Origin: Chlorophyllum brunneum
Lineage: Eukaryota; Basidiomycota; Agaricomycetes; Agaricales; Agaricaceae
NCBI GenBank assembly: GCA_963576785.1
Contig: OY756145.1
Coordinates: 1,612,001-1,676,000, forward strand
Direction of reading: 5' to 3'
Length of the DNA: 64,000 nucleotides
The notes beneath the pieces are model-generated. The model saw only the letters and a list, made by a program, of their open reading frames with translations, did no database searches and was not told the DNA's origin. The translations under genes were made by a program, and so were the position numbers. Below are positions 10,317 through 22,553 of the stretch, one piece after another (positions within the stretch are counted from its first letter, which is position 1; each line of letters begins with the position of its first letter).

Positions 10317-12769
10317 ATGGATAACGATCTGGGAAATCGTCACATATTTCAGTGGGAACCAATAGATGTCCACAAGTGGCTCTCAGTCATCGGGTTTCCA
10401 CAATACGAGACCCAACTGAAGGGTACGTACAGTGTCTCTTTGTATATACCTCCGTACTGATGTGCATTAGAACACAATGTTGATGGCGAGGCCTTCGTCC
10501 TACTGAATAGCGAAACGCTCAAAGAACTTGGCGTGCCCACCATCGGCCAGAGGCTGGCTATCCTCAAGGCTATATACCAGCTCAAACTTGCGAACAGTAT
10601 TTCGATAGATGAAGATCACTATATACCTCCATGTAAGCTTGGAACAAGGGAACGACCAACTTTCATTCAACGGAGTGTTCTCCAACAGCGGAAGCTCTTG
10701 ATCATCCCGAGAACATAACGCTGGAAAAACTCCATTCTACCGTGAACGAACAAGGTAGTTATACACATACTCCTCCTCCTGCATACGACGAACTCGTGAT
10801 TTATCTGTTCAACCCCTAGCCAACCGACTGCGCATACTTGAAGACGATAATCGTCAGCTGAACCAACTCTTGTCGTCCTTTGCGGAGGACGTCAATAGTA
10901 TCAAGGCATCGCTGACCCGGAGTGTACGTATCCATTTCTTCCCGTAGATGCGCCCCCGACCCTCTGCTTTAGGATGAGCCTGGTGAACTACGACGGCAGC
11001 CGTCCTTCAAATGGGCACACTTCGTCAAACCTCAGAAATCACCAACTAAACAAGACTCGGTCGAGTCACCTCATCCATCACCACAACGACTGGAACATGA
11101 AGTCCCCTATTCTCGCTCCAACGCAGGATCCACCTTTTCTTGCTCCCAGTCCACCTCAACGACAGCTGAAAAGCCACGTCAAATCCCACAGCCTCCCTCA
11201 GTTACAGATTCACCTAATCATAATCAATCACTTAAACCGCAGCGGCAAGAGAGTTCCGACAACCTGAAAAGTTTCAAGGTTAGTTTGGAGGATCCAACAT
11301 GGAAAGTACTCCCGGCCGCATTAAAGAAGTACCGCATCAATAATGACACATGGAAGAACTATGCGATGTTCATTTGCTATGGGTCGTCAGGTATTCGATT
11401 GACTCATCGCCGCGTAAGTTCCTAAAACTGAAACCGCATGCAGGTAACCGCATTGAGCGATGCTTGAGCTATGACGAGAAACCTCTGCTCCTGTTTCAAA
11501 AGTTAAAGGACTCGAAGAAGAACCCAGTTTTCATGCTCAAGCACATCAAAGACATTCGTTCTCCAATCGCCGTCGCTCAGCAGAAACATGCTGCTCGCAA
11601 GGCTTCTTCTGTAATATCCAATGATACTGTGGCAACCCAAGGCCATCTTAAAACACCCTCCAGTTCCAAGACCAACCACCGGCCACCCAAACTTGAAGTC
11701 TCAGACTTATCCGCATCGTCTGGACCGCTATCGACGACGCTCACACCCCAGCCTGGATGGCCAGAGGTGGGGTTCCCATCTCCACTGATTGGTCAAGACA
11801 AGGGTGACGATTCCGCAACAACGCCGGCCTCGTCCACCTCCCGAACTATGGTATCAACAAGCGGCGATAGTACATTAACCGTACCAGGCTCAACGGCACC
11901 GAAACCAGAATCAAGAATGAATGAAAATCACCATGGTAGCCACTCCAGCCCTGTCGTCATTCCAGCACCCGATGGCAGCGTATCTTACGCGGTTGCTATT
12001 TATCCCTATATGGCAGAACAAGAAGATGAGTTCGATGTCGTCGTGTAAGTCTCGGCTATTCGTCCATCCTGAATTTCTAATTGACTACTTCTAAGTGGCG
12101 ATACTTTCATCATTCTCTCACGATCGAGAGGCTGGTGGATCGTGCAGCGGGATCCAACAGGTTCGGGCGTGGTGGAAACGGATATCATCAAGCAAGGATG
12201 GGTGCCCGCCGGCTGCCTACTTGAGACAAATGTACCAGTTGCTTCAGCAATTGCAGAAGCAACTGCCGCGAAGGGAAGTGCTGCACCTGGTGACGCCTCG
12301 AAGACGCCCATTCTCCCTTTAAGCATTATTTCGACAAGTTTCCCCGGCGTCGCATTGATGGATTACAAAAAGAAGGGCGAAGAGGAGCTGGACTTAGTAG
12401 AAGCTGAGCAACTAAGGGTGTTCAAGCGATATAACCATTGGTCATACGTAAGTCGTTTTTGCCGATTCGACCTCCCCCCATATATCTACTGCATGTTACA
12501 GGCTGTGAAGGAGCAGGGCGGCGATCGGGGTTGGGTACCGGTATGTTCATCACTCATAACTATCCTCAGTGATCCTCAACAACCTGCTCTTGCAGTCCTG
12601 GTTTATTGGGAAAGTTAGTAATCATTCTGGAAATACACCAAACACACCGGCATCAGGAACCCTGGGCCATGCACCGTCATCATCAACCTCCAATTTCGAC
12701 GACATCACACAAGCTCAAGTATCACCTATGTCATCCGCATTCCCCCCTGTACAGCCCACGCGACCATAA
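10317..12769 (+). CDS. STE50: Ste50/Ubc2-type MAPK pathway adaptor (SAM-RA-SH3-SH3)
   Basis: An adaptor linking Ras/Cdc42-type GTPases and a MAPKKK in the pheromone/filamentation MAPK cascade; basidiomycete versions (Ubc2 of Ustilago) add C-terminal SH3 domains to the yeast Ste50 plan. From the ATG at 10317 come: a SAM domain (WEPIDVHKWLSVIGFPQYE, VPTIGQRLAILKAIYQLKL, to about 10590); a coiled coil (ANRLRILEDDNRQLNQLLSS, about 10820-10920); a Ser/Pro linker; an RA domain (DPTWKVLPAALKKYRINN, then NRIERCLSYDEKPLLLFQKL, about 11290-11550); and two SH3 domains. SH3-1 (about 11980-12230) has AIYPYMAEQEDEFDVV and RGWWIVQR. SH3-2 (about 12350-12620) has ALMDYKKKGEEELDLVEA, RYNHWSY and GWVPSWFIGK. 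The stop is at 12767-12769. About ten short introns are needed; all joins used keep frame. Both SH3 domains keep the ALYDY, Trp-Trp and WVP signatures. Confidence 0.88.
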
Positions 12770-14796
12770 TTATGGTCAAACGCCTTCTACCCGTTGGCAC
12801 ATCCCGGTTGACTGATCCTCTCCTTTGCGTCCCTTTCTGGCCTATCCCCGTCCATACTCTCCTCCTAATACCCGTCTTACCCCTCGTCGAGTGTTGTATC
12901 ACCATCAATCTATTGCTGTTCTTGTTATCCGTGATCATGTCCTTCTGGTGATAGCTTTTTTGCTTAGATTATAGTTCATCATGAACTCTCCTTCCGTCTT
13001 TCTTTATGTCTCTCGATCTCTCCTTCCTTGTTTCCCCTGCTCCCTGTTTACTCCGCCAGTCTTTTCTCATTCGGCACTCAGTAGTCACTCGTTTGTCACT
13101 CGAGTCTTGTGGTCCGGTAATTAGCATAGTGTAGTGGTTTTTCCTTCACAAGTACGCGTATCCACGAATACAGACCTCTCACTGAAAGTCGAGCCAGTGA
13201 GAATTGTAAGTCTATAGTCAGCTTGTCTCGAATTCAGGAGGGATTGGTCATGGGTAGGGTAGGAGCACTGCACAGGTGGAGCTTGGGCGCGTCGGAGGGA
13301 ACTTCGCTCAGAGAAAATGATCCGGGAGGGTAAATGCCCACCAGCTCCAGAACTCGTAGAGTCCAGGTGTTTGTCTACGCCACCTCTAATCCATCCCAGG
13401 GTTTATTCTCTGATATATCCCCAATACAAATCATACATTGATTTATGGTCATTTGACACAGTATAGTCACTTGACACAATTCTATCTCACACTCGCTCTC
13501 TCCAATCAACAATTATTAGAAAATCGGAAAAAATACTTCGAATCTATAGCCACCACTGCACCAAGAAGTGTAGTGATCTGAAAAGAAATGGAAGAGGCCC
13601 AGCATGATGATCGTAAAGAACTTGGCAAATCAACTATTGATCCGACCAGTATGACCTCAAACCAAGCCATACCTATACTTTATATATTTACAGACAAAAA
13701 TCATTCTAGTAATCTGTAACCTGAAAATATCCCAGGCACAAGAGTTCAACGTTTCATATCCATTCAATGCATAGCTGAAAAGCCACATTTGGGTGTGGCG
13801 GCTGGTCATCCAACTAGCCTCAAATATTAAGATTTCTTGTCATGTACCACCCCTAAAGTTCTATCCAGTCCCAAGAAAGGTGATATTAAGGAATGGATTA
13901 GGAAGAAGAGATTCTGATGAAGAGAACAAGCTGCATTGTCCGTAATGGAGAAACTACTGACATATCTTGCCACACCACGTCATGCCCATATTTTGATGAT
14001 TCCGGCTCTCCCAAGTACAACCTATGTAGCTCATAAATCCTCAACTTACCCCCTCTCGGTTGGGTGTCTTGTCATAAAGTTGATTATTTATTATATGCTC
14101 CAACTATTTTCCACATGGATAAGGAAGAAGGACAAGAAATTAAAAAATGGATTCAAATCACTGCAGTATGCCGGGATCGTAATGGACGACAGACTTCGGC
14201 GAGCTCATAACTTAATACAGGTAACCTTCTCAAGACTTCTCTTGTTTCTCCAAGTACTGATATTCAAACAGGCTCTGCGCAGCATACTCGCCATGGTGAA
14301 ATTCGCCCTCTATTAATGACGCCTCGACAGGTAAAATTTGTTTACTTGAGAGAACTTATGAAGGAGAAAGACTAAGAGCAGAAGAATCATTGCGATACAG
14401 AGCCGCTAGGGCATAATGCAATACCGAACCCCGAAGGTCGAGGGGGAAGACATATGTATGATAGGTATGCGAATCTGGAATGGGGTGACGGATGCACATG
14501 TCCGAGAAAAGCATACATATCCCGGAAGTCTAGAGAAGGGACTAAAATGCAGGGGGCAAAACTGAAACGGAATCTCAGTGGACGGGAGTCATTACAGCGG
14601 TGCAGGCCATAGGTGTTACGTATGGTTTGAGGGCCGGGACTTCCTGCGATGACGATCGCCATACCAAGGGACGTCTGAGGGTATGATCATTAGAGGCTAA
14701 GCAGTGGGGGGGCAGGAAATCTCTGACCATAAATCAGTTCTGAATCTGGGGAGGGTAAGGAGAGGGTTCATCAAAATACTCTAAGGGAATGTCAGA
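12770..14796. other. 2 kb gene-poor, partly AT-rich stretch with a decayed frame
   Basis: Between the converging STE50-like and DnaJ genes. The first 400 bases are pyrimidine-rich 3' flank. From about 13440 to 14370 the DNA is noticeably richer in A/T than the genes around it. A plus-strand frame from the ATG at 13588 runs to about 13830 with a single TAA near 13720 (pieces STIDPTSMTSNQAIPILYIF and KPHLGVAAGHPTSLKY). It is not a family I recognise and may be a remnant of a mobile element or dead gene. Confidence 0.35.
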
Positions 14797-16143
14797 CTAC
14801 GTACGACCATCAGCTACATATGGTCCCATGTCACGGCGTCGTGGTTCGTGGCGATCAGCAACTGTCCCAAAAATTAGTTAAACACGGAAGGGCGATGATG
14901 CGGACAACTAACCTGGGGTCTGGTCGTATCGTCTGTGAGAGTCGTTGCTTGTGGGGTAGGGAGGTGGCGATATTTCATATTCTCGCCTCGAGAATGACTG
15001 CATGGGATAGCGGGTCGGTTGCTGCGTACTTGTGCCATAATTGTTGCTGTTATGGGCGTCTCGTTGTCGCGGCTGCGTGTGTTGAGAGTTAGGATACGAC
15101 GGCATCGTACTACGATGGTGGGGCCGATCCTGAGATTGGCTGGAAAGCCTAGACTCGGACGGGTCTTGAGAAAGATAACCACGAGTGGATTGCTGGACAC
15201 CATTAATTGTATACACCTCCACACCGTCGGGATACCGGCGAGTTATATGTTCGTTTCCCTGCAGGGAACTTTAGAGATCGCGCGAAGACAGAGATAAGAC
15301 TTACTTACATCATTATCGCACCTAGTATGGATAGTCTGGGTGATACCATTGATTGTTTGGGTGATAAAACTCTCAGAGTGGAAGCTGCCTTGTGAATTTG
15401 GATTATGCTCAAATCTTGGTTGGAGGGGGGCTAGAGTCATCACAGGTATGGGGGGCATGGGAGGTATGATACTTTCTGGAAACAGACCCCGTGACTGTTG
15501 GCCATGAAGAATGTTGAAAGTATCAAATGGCGTAAACGGTTGAACACGAGGAGGCCGGAATACTCCCTCGAATTCTTTGAAGATAGAGTCGAACAGTTCA
15601 AATGGATCTCTGAACATAAAGTTGGGGTACGCATGATGGTGGTGATAAGTGGAGAACGGGCTAGGGAAGGTATGGCTGCGATGTCCACGCTGGCGGGCGG
15701 GGCCGTCGTTGCTGAAGAATGCATCGAAAGCACCCTCCTCTGGCTGTGGAGGTGGCCATATTCCGTGGATGTCATACTCCTAGAAAAACGTGAGCTGAGA
15801 AGCTTCACATTAGCGGTAGACGCACTCTGCGTTTTTCTGGGTCTGTCAAGATCTCGCAAGCATGGCTGATCTGCCGGGATTGGTCAGTGCGTTTTCAGGG
15901 TGTGCCACAATGGAGTACGAGCCTGTCTGAACCTTTCCCCTGCAGCTGTCTTCTCCTCTTCGCCCAGGCCTAGGGGGAGTTTGTCTGGGTGTGTTTGAAG
16001 TGCACTTCTTTTGTATGCCTTGCGAACTAGAAAGCGAGCGAGTGAGCACCAGACCGCGAAGGATGGATGATGTCATAAAACTGACTCTGCTCAGAAGTCG
16101 CATCTTTCGCCACTCCTAGGAGTTCATACAAGTTAGAAGCCAT
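14797..16143 (-). CDS. DnaJ (Hsp40) co-chaperone, type B
   Basis: A J-domain protein that would stimulate the ATPase of an Hsp70 partner. The first exon gives MASNLYELLGVAKDATSEQ; after an intron the frame continues RKAYKRSALQTHPDKLPLGL with the HPD motif that defines the J-domain, then EKTAAGERFRQ and a further exon ending the J-domain. Downstream is a His/Pro/Phe-rich part (YDIHGIWPPPQPEEGAFDAF, YHHHHAYPNFMFRDPFELFD) resembling DNAJB-type G/F linkers. The C-terminal half (HITRRYPDGVEVYTINGVQQ, then Ser/Gln/Arg-rich) lacks zinc-finger cysteines. The last intron (GTTAGT...ACAG, near 14876-14914) restores frame to ADRHEPRRRDMGPYVADGRT and a TAG at 14797-14799. No signal peptide is seen, so cytosol or nucleus is likely. 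It shares a 185 bp intergenic promoter with IPI3. Confidence 0.82.
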
Positions 16144-16328
16144 GATATTTGTTTTCTGCTTGACAACGCAGTACGGGATGTAAGCCGTGAGTGAGGGTAG
16201 AAGGAATGGTTGTGGGCGTGCACCACACACGCTTTTGGATATCAGGTGGCAGTGTTGTAACGGCAAACCCACGTGACCGATTTTCTTTGTCGTTTTGCTG
16301 CATCCAGATTTCAATCAACACATACAGG

Positions 16329-18175
16329 ATGCGGCTTCAAGAACTGGTGTTATGCGCAACAGCACCGCAATCCCAGGAATCGGGTGCGGGCTCTGTAGTG
16401 CTCCATGACATCCAGAACACATCCGTCCTTGCTTCTTTTAAGCAAACAAGTGCACGCACCCACTGCACCGCCGTGTTCGAATCCAGTAGCACTCAAGGAG
16501 GGTTCATCCTCGCTGCTCAGCCAGACAAATCAATTTTGAATGTTTACAACTTCCAAAAAGTTAGTTTGCAGGCCATTAATTCATCGCACCGACAAACCAG
16601 ACTAGTTTTAGGACCAAATTGCCCTCAAAATTGTTCTCCCAGACAAGTTGACGTGCATAGCCATCAGTAGAAACGGTGACTACTGTGCCGGGGGAACTGC
16701 TCAAGGCAGGGTCTATCTGTGGGAGGTCGGTTATTTCCTTGGGTGTGGTCTTCCGTCGACTAACTTCGGATAGATTGCTTCAGGCATCCTCTTCAACTCT
16801 TGGGATGCCCATTATCGTCGAGTAAATGTTCTTCGGTTCACCAATGATGGCACCGTCCTCATTTCTGGGAGTGATGATTCATCTGTCAATGTCTGGCCTG
16901 TGGCGAGGTATATCTCAATCTGCAACCTAATCAGGCCAGGACTTACCCAGTCTCCAGACTTGTCGATCATGAGGCACAGCACGAACTGCCAATACCTCAT
17001 TGCACATTGTCTGATCACACACTGCCGATTACGGATATTCACTGTGGTGTAGGGGCTTTGCTGACTTGTCGCATTTTGACAGCATCGGTGGACCATTCCG
17101 TCAAGGTAATAGTTTTATTCTCTTCTGGCTCGAAACCTCAGAAGGCTCATGGTGTATAATAGCTTTGGGATCTATCGTCAGGCACACTGTTGACTACCTT
17201 CCAGTTCCCTCGAGTGATTGCACACTTGGCATGGGATGTTACTGAAAGGGTTTTCTTCGCTGCGGCTCCGGATGGGTCCATACACAGAGTGAACCTTTTC
17301 CGCCAGCGTAAGAATGATGTCGGGGATATCATCCACGAAGCTGTGGGAGGAGGAGGTACAAGTGATATGGTCCGTATTGGCGAGGATGACGAAAAGTCCC
17401 AAAAGCGGAGGCTAATTCGAGTTGGGTGGGTTCTCTCGATTATTCGCAATCGAAGATCGTCTCACACTGGCTAGCGAGGGTGTCTCTTCAATGGCAATAT
17501 CATTGACATCGACGTACCTGCTTGTCGGCACCTCTAACGGTGCTATTCATCTCTATGACCTCCCTTCCCATCAACTCATCCGGACGATATCTACACACAA
17601 GGGCTTTTCTATAACATATCTTGCCAGCCTTCTCAGGCCCCCTGATTTAATCGGGCATCTCAGCTTAGACTTGAAAGTTGGCAGTATGTCCGACGCGAAA
17701 GATGCCCTACCCGCAAAACCCGTGCAACCGTTCCAAAGGATGAGGGATCCAAAAACACGTGAAGCTCATGAAGTCAACATGCTCCTTCATACAAAACGCA
17801 ACGTAAGTTAGCCCTCCTTCGACTCGAAATCAACTAAGAGTGCTCCGTTATACCCCGTAGCCATACCAGGATGATGCCGCCGAATTTGTTCAGGCAGATT
17901 TCCTTCGGGACCACGCATCTCTCGTGCAACCCATCATTCACCAAAATGCCATTTCGGGCGTTGAACCTGCCGCGGCCAAAAATAAGATCACAGAGCTCGA
18001 AGCCCATGTTGCCCAACTCAGAGAACAACTCGGAAAGGCAAAGAGCGTCAATGATGCGATGTGGGACTCAGTCGTTCAACATATCGTCGGAGAGAACGAG
18101 CGAGGGCAGAATGATACGGAAAAAGAGGAGGAATGGAGTGATCCGAGGCGGAGAAAAAGGAGTAGAGGAGCCTAA
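16329..18175 (+). CDS. IPI3: Pre-rRNA-processing protein IPI3 (WDR18 homologue)
   Basis: A WD40 protein of the Rix1-Ipi1-Ipi3 complex, which acts with the AAA ATPase Mdn1/Rea1 in nucleolar and nucleoplasmic maturation of the 60S subunit. The ATG at 16329 opens MRLQELVLCATAPQSQESG. Repeats read across short introns: CIAISRNGDYCAGGTAQGRV-YLWEI, WDAHYRRVNVLRFTNDGTVL with DDSSVNVWP, ILTASVDHSVKLWDL, HLAWDVTERVFFAAAPDGS, and STYLLVGTSNGAIHLYDLPS. These match the WDR18/Ipi3 order. The C-terminal helix-rich tail (KNKITELEAHVAQLREQLGK, coiled coil) and basic end (DPRRRKRSRGA) are also typical. The stop is at 18173-18175. The other 60S factor in the window is RPF1, 32 kb away. Confidence 0.85.
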
Positions 18176-18554
18176 TGGTATAGTGACTCTGCATACAGAG
18201 GGTTCTGCGCTTGGCGTGCATAAGTGGATCCTGGTCCCTGTAACATTGCACCTGTCCATCATGTCCCGTCGAGTTTTCAAATTTCAATGTAGCCTTAGAA
18301 CCTGTAGGCCAGACACTCCGTCCCAATAAAAACCCCACTTCAGCGTACAGGACGACGCCACCCAATTATAACTAGTTTTTAGCAAGACTCCATTGAATCC
18401 ATCTATACCGCGCTCGTCAGGTGAAGCACGTGGGCTCGACGGGAAAATGACACAGCCGAACGCCCAACATTGTGGGGATCTCGGCTTGCCATCAGCTGAC
18501 ACGCGTACGACGCAGCAACCTCTTTCCCGAGTCTACACCAACCTCCATTGCAAA

Positions 18555-19030
18555 ATGGTGTGTTAGTATCCTATCACTGGCAGACTCCGCTAACGTTTGT
18601 GTTCTCCCCTAGTCAGCTTACCCCGCATACACTATGGGTGGTCTCTGCATCGTTGGTGGTATAACTGGTTTTGTCAAGACGCGGTCTATACCATCGTTGG
18701 TCGCCGGCGTGGGGTGGGTCTAGGGCTCTTGTTCGAGTTCCAAAGCTTATTGGCTTTCGGCAGTGTCGGTCTACTCTACCTCTGGAGCGCAGATGCAATC
18801 CGCAAAGGGGCACCGCATGGACTAGAGGGTGCACTCGGTAGGCCTGCTATCCTCTTTCCTTCATTTTCCTATCTTCCTTAACCTGTGTTTAACCTGCAGG
18901 CGCATCGGCCCTCCTCTTTTTGTCTTCCTTGCCACGGATCGCCAAGGGTCCCGTGCCAGTCGTGCTCACAGTTACATCCGCTAGCTCCGCTTTGTACTAT
19001 GGACAGACCATCCGCAACTTGCGCGGATGA
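18555..19030 (+). CDS. TMEM14 family small membrane protein
   Basis: A member of the TMEM14/UPF0136 family of small hydrophobic proteins; the human TMEM14C member acts in mitochondrial porphyrin transport, but the fungal role is unproven. The start ATG (18555-18557) is followed at once by a phase-0 intron, so exon 1 codes for Met only; exon 2 begins SAYPAYTMGGLCIVGGITGF. A second short intron (GTGGGTCTA...CGGCAG, about 50 nt) joins SIPSLVAGVG to VGLLYLWSADAIRKGAPHGL, and a third leads to SALLFLSSLPRIAKGPVPVV and the end LYYGQTIRNLRG with TGA at 19028-19030. Reading straight through the second intron gives an in-frame stop, so the splice is needed. Three or four membrane helices and the GLEGALGASALL block fit the family. 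Confidence 0.8.
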
Positions 19031-19823
19031 GCGTGGCGGTACATGTTAGTACATATTCCCTACCCACCGTATATACACCTTTGTATTTGACTTCGAGTCC
19101 TGCCTTCCTATTCCAATATAAAGCTCAACTTGCCTTCTTCCCAATCTCCTTCCTCCCTGATGATATGTATTAATATTATGACACTTGCCAGCCACGCGAT
19201 ACCACGTGAATGATAGTGCAGTGTCGGCAATCCAAACGTCCATGACAATGTGCATGGTCATGTCTATTCCCCTGCGGACCACGTTCTCGGCACACCTATC
19301 CCGACATCCCCCTGTTGCCAGAGCGAGTATCACCAACCTGCAGATACAGACACAGTGACGGCGACAACAACATCATTGGGTAGATCCAGCTGCTCGTTTC
19401 CTTCCATGCTGTAATCGGGTCGTTGTCAGCGAGGGAATACCTTGAAATATGTACATGCCCCACTCAGAGATGGAGTGCCGCGAGCCTACAATGGCCGATG
19501 ACATCCGGAGATAACAGATATCTTCTGCCTTCACCACAGATTTAATTTCGAAGGTGGATACCCACACTGTCAGGTTGAGACCCAGCGCGAGACCAGCAAC
19601 AGCTCTCCCATCACATGGACCAGTGTATCTTCCGATCCTGGCATCCTCCGCCCCCGGGCCCCACCGAACCCCCAACATCTTCCTTCACATGATGACTGTG
19701 GAATCGCATCAAGTGAGCCCGAAGGGGGAAACAAAATTGACACCCGACAGAAATATATAATAATAACTTGGGGTTGGACGTCTGGCCGCTTTTCGTTTCG
19801 CTCCTTCGCTAGCCTAACAAGTT
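19031..19823. other. Intergenic stretch, no gene seen
   Basis: 793 bases between two plus-strand genes: 3' flank of the TMEM14 gene and promoter of the permease gene. No conserved frame, RNA gene or repeat was recognised. Confidence 0.5.
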
Positions 19824-22553
19824 ATGTCTCTTACATTTAAAGAACGTATTCGGAGCGTTTCGCTCATTTTTGCGTGAGTGTCTACCCCCCAGTGTGCTTT
19901 CTAGGTCCTTATCGTGCTCTGTAGTTGCGGGACTGCGCTGTTTTCCGACGGTGAGCCACTCGAACTTTCCAACGGACACACCTGCTGATGGGGTTCACGG
20001 CAAGGTTACGCCAATGGTGTCATCTCGGACGGTGCGTGGCTTCGTTTATCTGTTGACCTTGAACAACATACTCAGTACCGTGTCTAGTGAATGCCTGTGA
20101 GATTAACCATCGTTTGTCCTGCAGCGTCAGTGCTCACCTTCATGACAGTGCTCATCCGTATCTACGGCTCTGACAGAATTGAAGCACACAACTATGGCAC
20201 GATTGTACGAAGTTTAACGTTCGCAGGAACGGTGGTAGGAATGATTATCTTCGGTATGTTGCGTCTGTTACCGGGAAAATTTACACCGACGTATTCCATG
20301 ATAGGCTGGCTATCTGACAAGATTGGAAGGAAGTTTGGAATGGTCTGTGCCTCGTATGTTGAGAGTGGCGATATCCTGATAGTCAAGATGCACCCAGATG
20401 ACCGCAACTGGCATCGTGGCACTCTTCTCTGGTCTCTCAGCCGCGTCGTCCGGCGCCCACGGTAGCCTTGGTGGAATGTTGGCAATGTTAAGCGCAATGC
20501 GGTAAATCTGCATTACTGACTCCACTTCATCCCCGCTCATCGCGCTCTGTTGAAAAAACAGCTTCCTCTTAGGTATTGGAATCGGCGCTGAATATCCTTG
20601 TGGATCTGTCTCTGCATCTGAGCAATCTGAGGAACCCGGTATCAGCAAACGTGCGCAACACAGATGGTTCGCTTTGGCTACTAGTGAGAGGTTTACTTCT
20701 TTGCACGTTTGATGGCAGATATGCTAAATATGTACTACCTCCACCTCGTGGCGCTCTGCAGATACAATGATTGATTTTGGGTTTGTGATTTCTGCCTTCG
20801 TGCCCTTGGTCCTGTTTTGGATGTGAGCAGACCCCTATCTGCACTCTCCACGTATCGCTAATAATATATGATGTAATGTAGATTCGGGGAGAACCATCTC
20901 CGTGCGGTGTGGCGTCTATCTTTGGGCCTCGGTATTGTACCTGCCTTGTTGGTCTTCATCTGGCGACTTAACATGGAAGAACCCGAGCGCTTCAAGAAGG
21001 ACTCGATGAAGAATGCGAGGATACCTTATTTGTTGGTGTTGAAGCGCTACTGGGTCTCGCTTTTGGCAATTTCGTTCGTCTGGTGCGTGTAAATATATCT
21101 GCGCAGTCCCTGCCAGACCGTTTGATGACTGACCGTTACGAATATATTGACTAGGTTCCTTTATGATTTTATTGTGTGAGTGGAGTCTATTTTTATCTGA
21201 CTGGCGTCTAAGCGGAGTTTCGAAACTAGATATCCGGTTCGTCCTGCTCTCAACTTTAGCATGATCAGTCCACTAAATGTCTCGCTGCAGTTTGGAATCT
21301 ACTCTACCACAATCCTGAACAAGTGAGCTTATCATCCGTATCATAGTGCTCGCCCTCACAAATAATCCAGTGTGACGGGTGGCAATGATTCGCTCACCGT
21401 TGTGTTTGGATGGAACGTTGTCATCAAGTATGCCTTCACTCTAACCACTAGTTGTGGCACTAAACCCTCGTGATTTTTATCAGCTTGTTCTATATTCCAG
21501 GTTAGTCTGAATAGCTTCCAAGTAACAGAATCCATGATGTGAGGGGTTGGCAGGAACACTTATTGGTGCATTCGTCCTTGATTACTTGGGTCCTAAGTAT
21601 ACCATGGTGAGCCCCCGTCTCTATCCTGAGAGTGAATATAATTCAGGAGTTACGACTCAGATCACAGGGCTTGTTCTTCAATCTATTGTTGGCTTTATCA
21701 TGAGCGGTCTTTATGTTAGGTAAAGTCGACTGTCCTGCACAGAAATGCTTCTGAATTGAATAACCTAGGTTGACGAACCACATTGCGGGATTTGCTGTGC
21801 GCACACCTTAATATTTTCCCGTCGGCTTGGTTCCTCATCACGTTCAAGGTTGTCTACGGTATCTTCTTGTCTTTCGGAGAGTTTGGTATGCAGTTTAAGT
21901 CCACTATCATTTCTCAGCCCGCTTATCCTTTTCAAGGGCCCGGAAACTGCTTGGGCCTTCTTGCAAGTAAAACGAGTCCTACTGCTATTCGAGGCCAATA
22001 CTATGGGTTTGCTGCTGCTGTCGGGAAGGTCGGTGCCTTCGTTGGTACTTGGGGTACGTAGCATATTGGACATTCTCATAGAATAACTGACCAAATGAGT
22101 GGCCTCTTAGCATTCCCACCAATGATCGATGGTGAGTTTTTAAATTTATATGATGCTGAGAGTTCTCAACCACTTTTGCTCAGCTTTCGGAGGACCTGAT
22201 ACTACGAGGGGTAACACTGGGCCATTCTGGGTTGGAAGCGGTGAGTCTTTGCGGTCGGTACTGCACCGAATCAAAGGTGGCTGATAAAATTAGCCCTGGC
22301 TCTTCTGAGTGCCACTGTTGTTCTCTTCCTCTTAAAGCCGTTAACGCACGATGGAATGGTCGAGGAAGATCGGGCTGTGAGTACTTCTCTTCTTTTCTCG
22401 GTGCCGTGAACCCACCTACTTTTGTTATTTTTATAGTTCCGCGAGTACTTGGAGGCTCATGGGTATGACACATCACAAATGGGTTTGGTGGATAGCATCG
22501 ATACTGTCAGCGTGGAAGCTGAGAAGAACGGAGAGTTTTTTGAAAAAGCGTAG
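19824..22553 (+). CDS. GIT1: MFS phosphate/glycerophosphodiester permease (Git1-like)
   Basis: A proton-coupled transporter of the phosphate:H+ symporter branch of the major facilitator superfamily. The closest pattern I know is fungal Git1, which imports glycerophosphoinositol and glycerophosphocholine across the plasma membrane. The ATG at 19824 gives [17 protein letters not shown]; later exons read [20 protein letters not shown], then [26 protein letters not shown], the signature loop 2-3 motif, and a helix region with [20 protein letters not shown]. The central loop ([19 protein letters not shown]) and C-half follow: [55 protein letters not shown], then [20 protein letters not shown]. The cytoplasmic tail ends [14 protein letters not shown] with TAG at 22551-22553. 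At least a dozen short exons are needed. Substrate is inferred from family only; an inorganic phosphate carrier is the main alternative. Confidence 0.8.
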
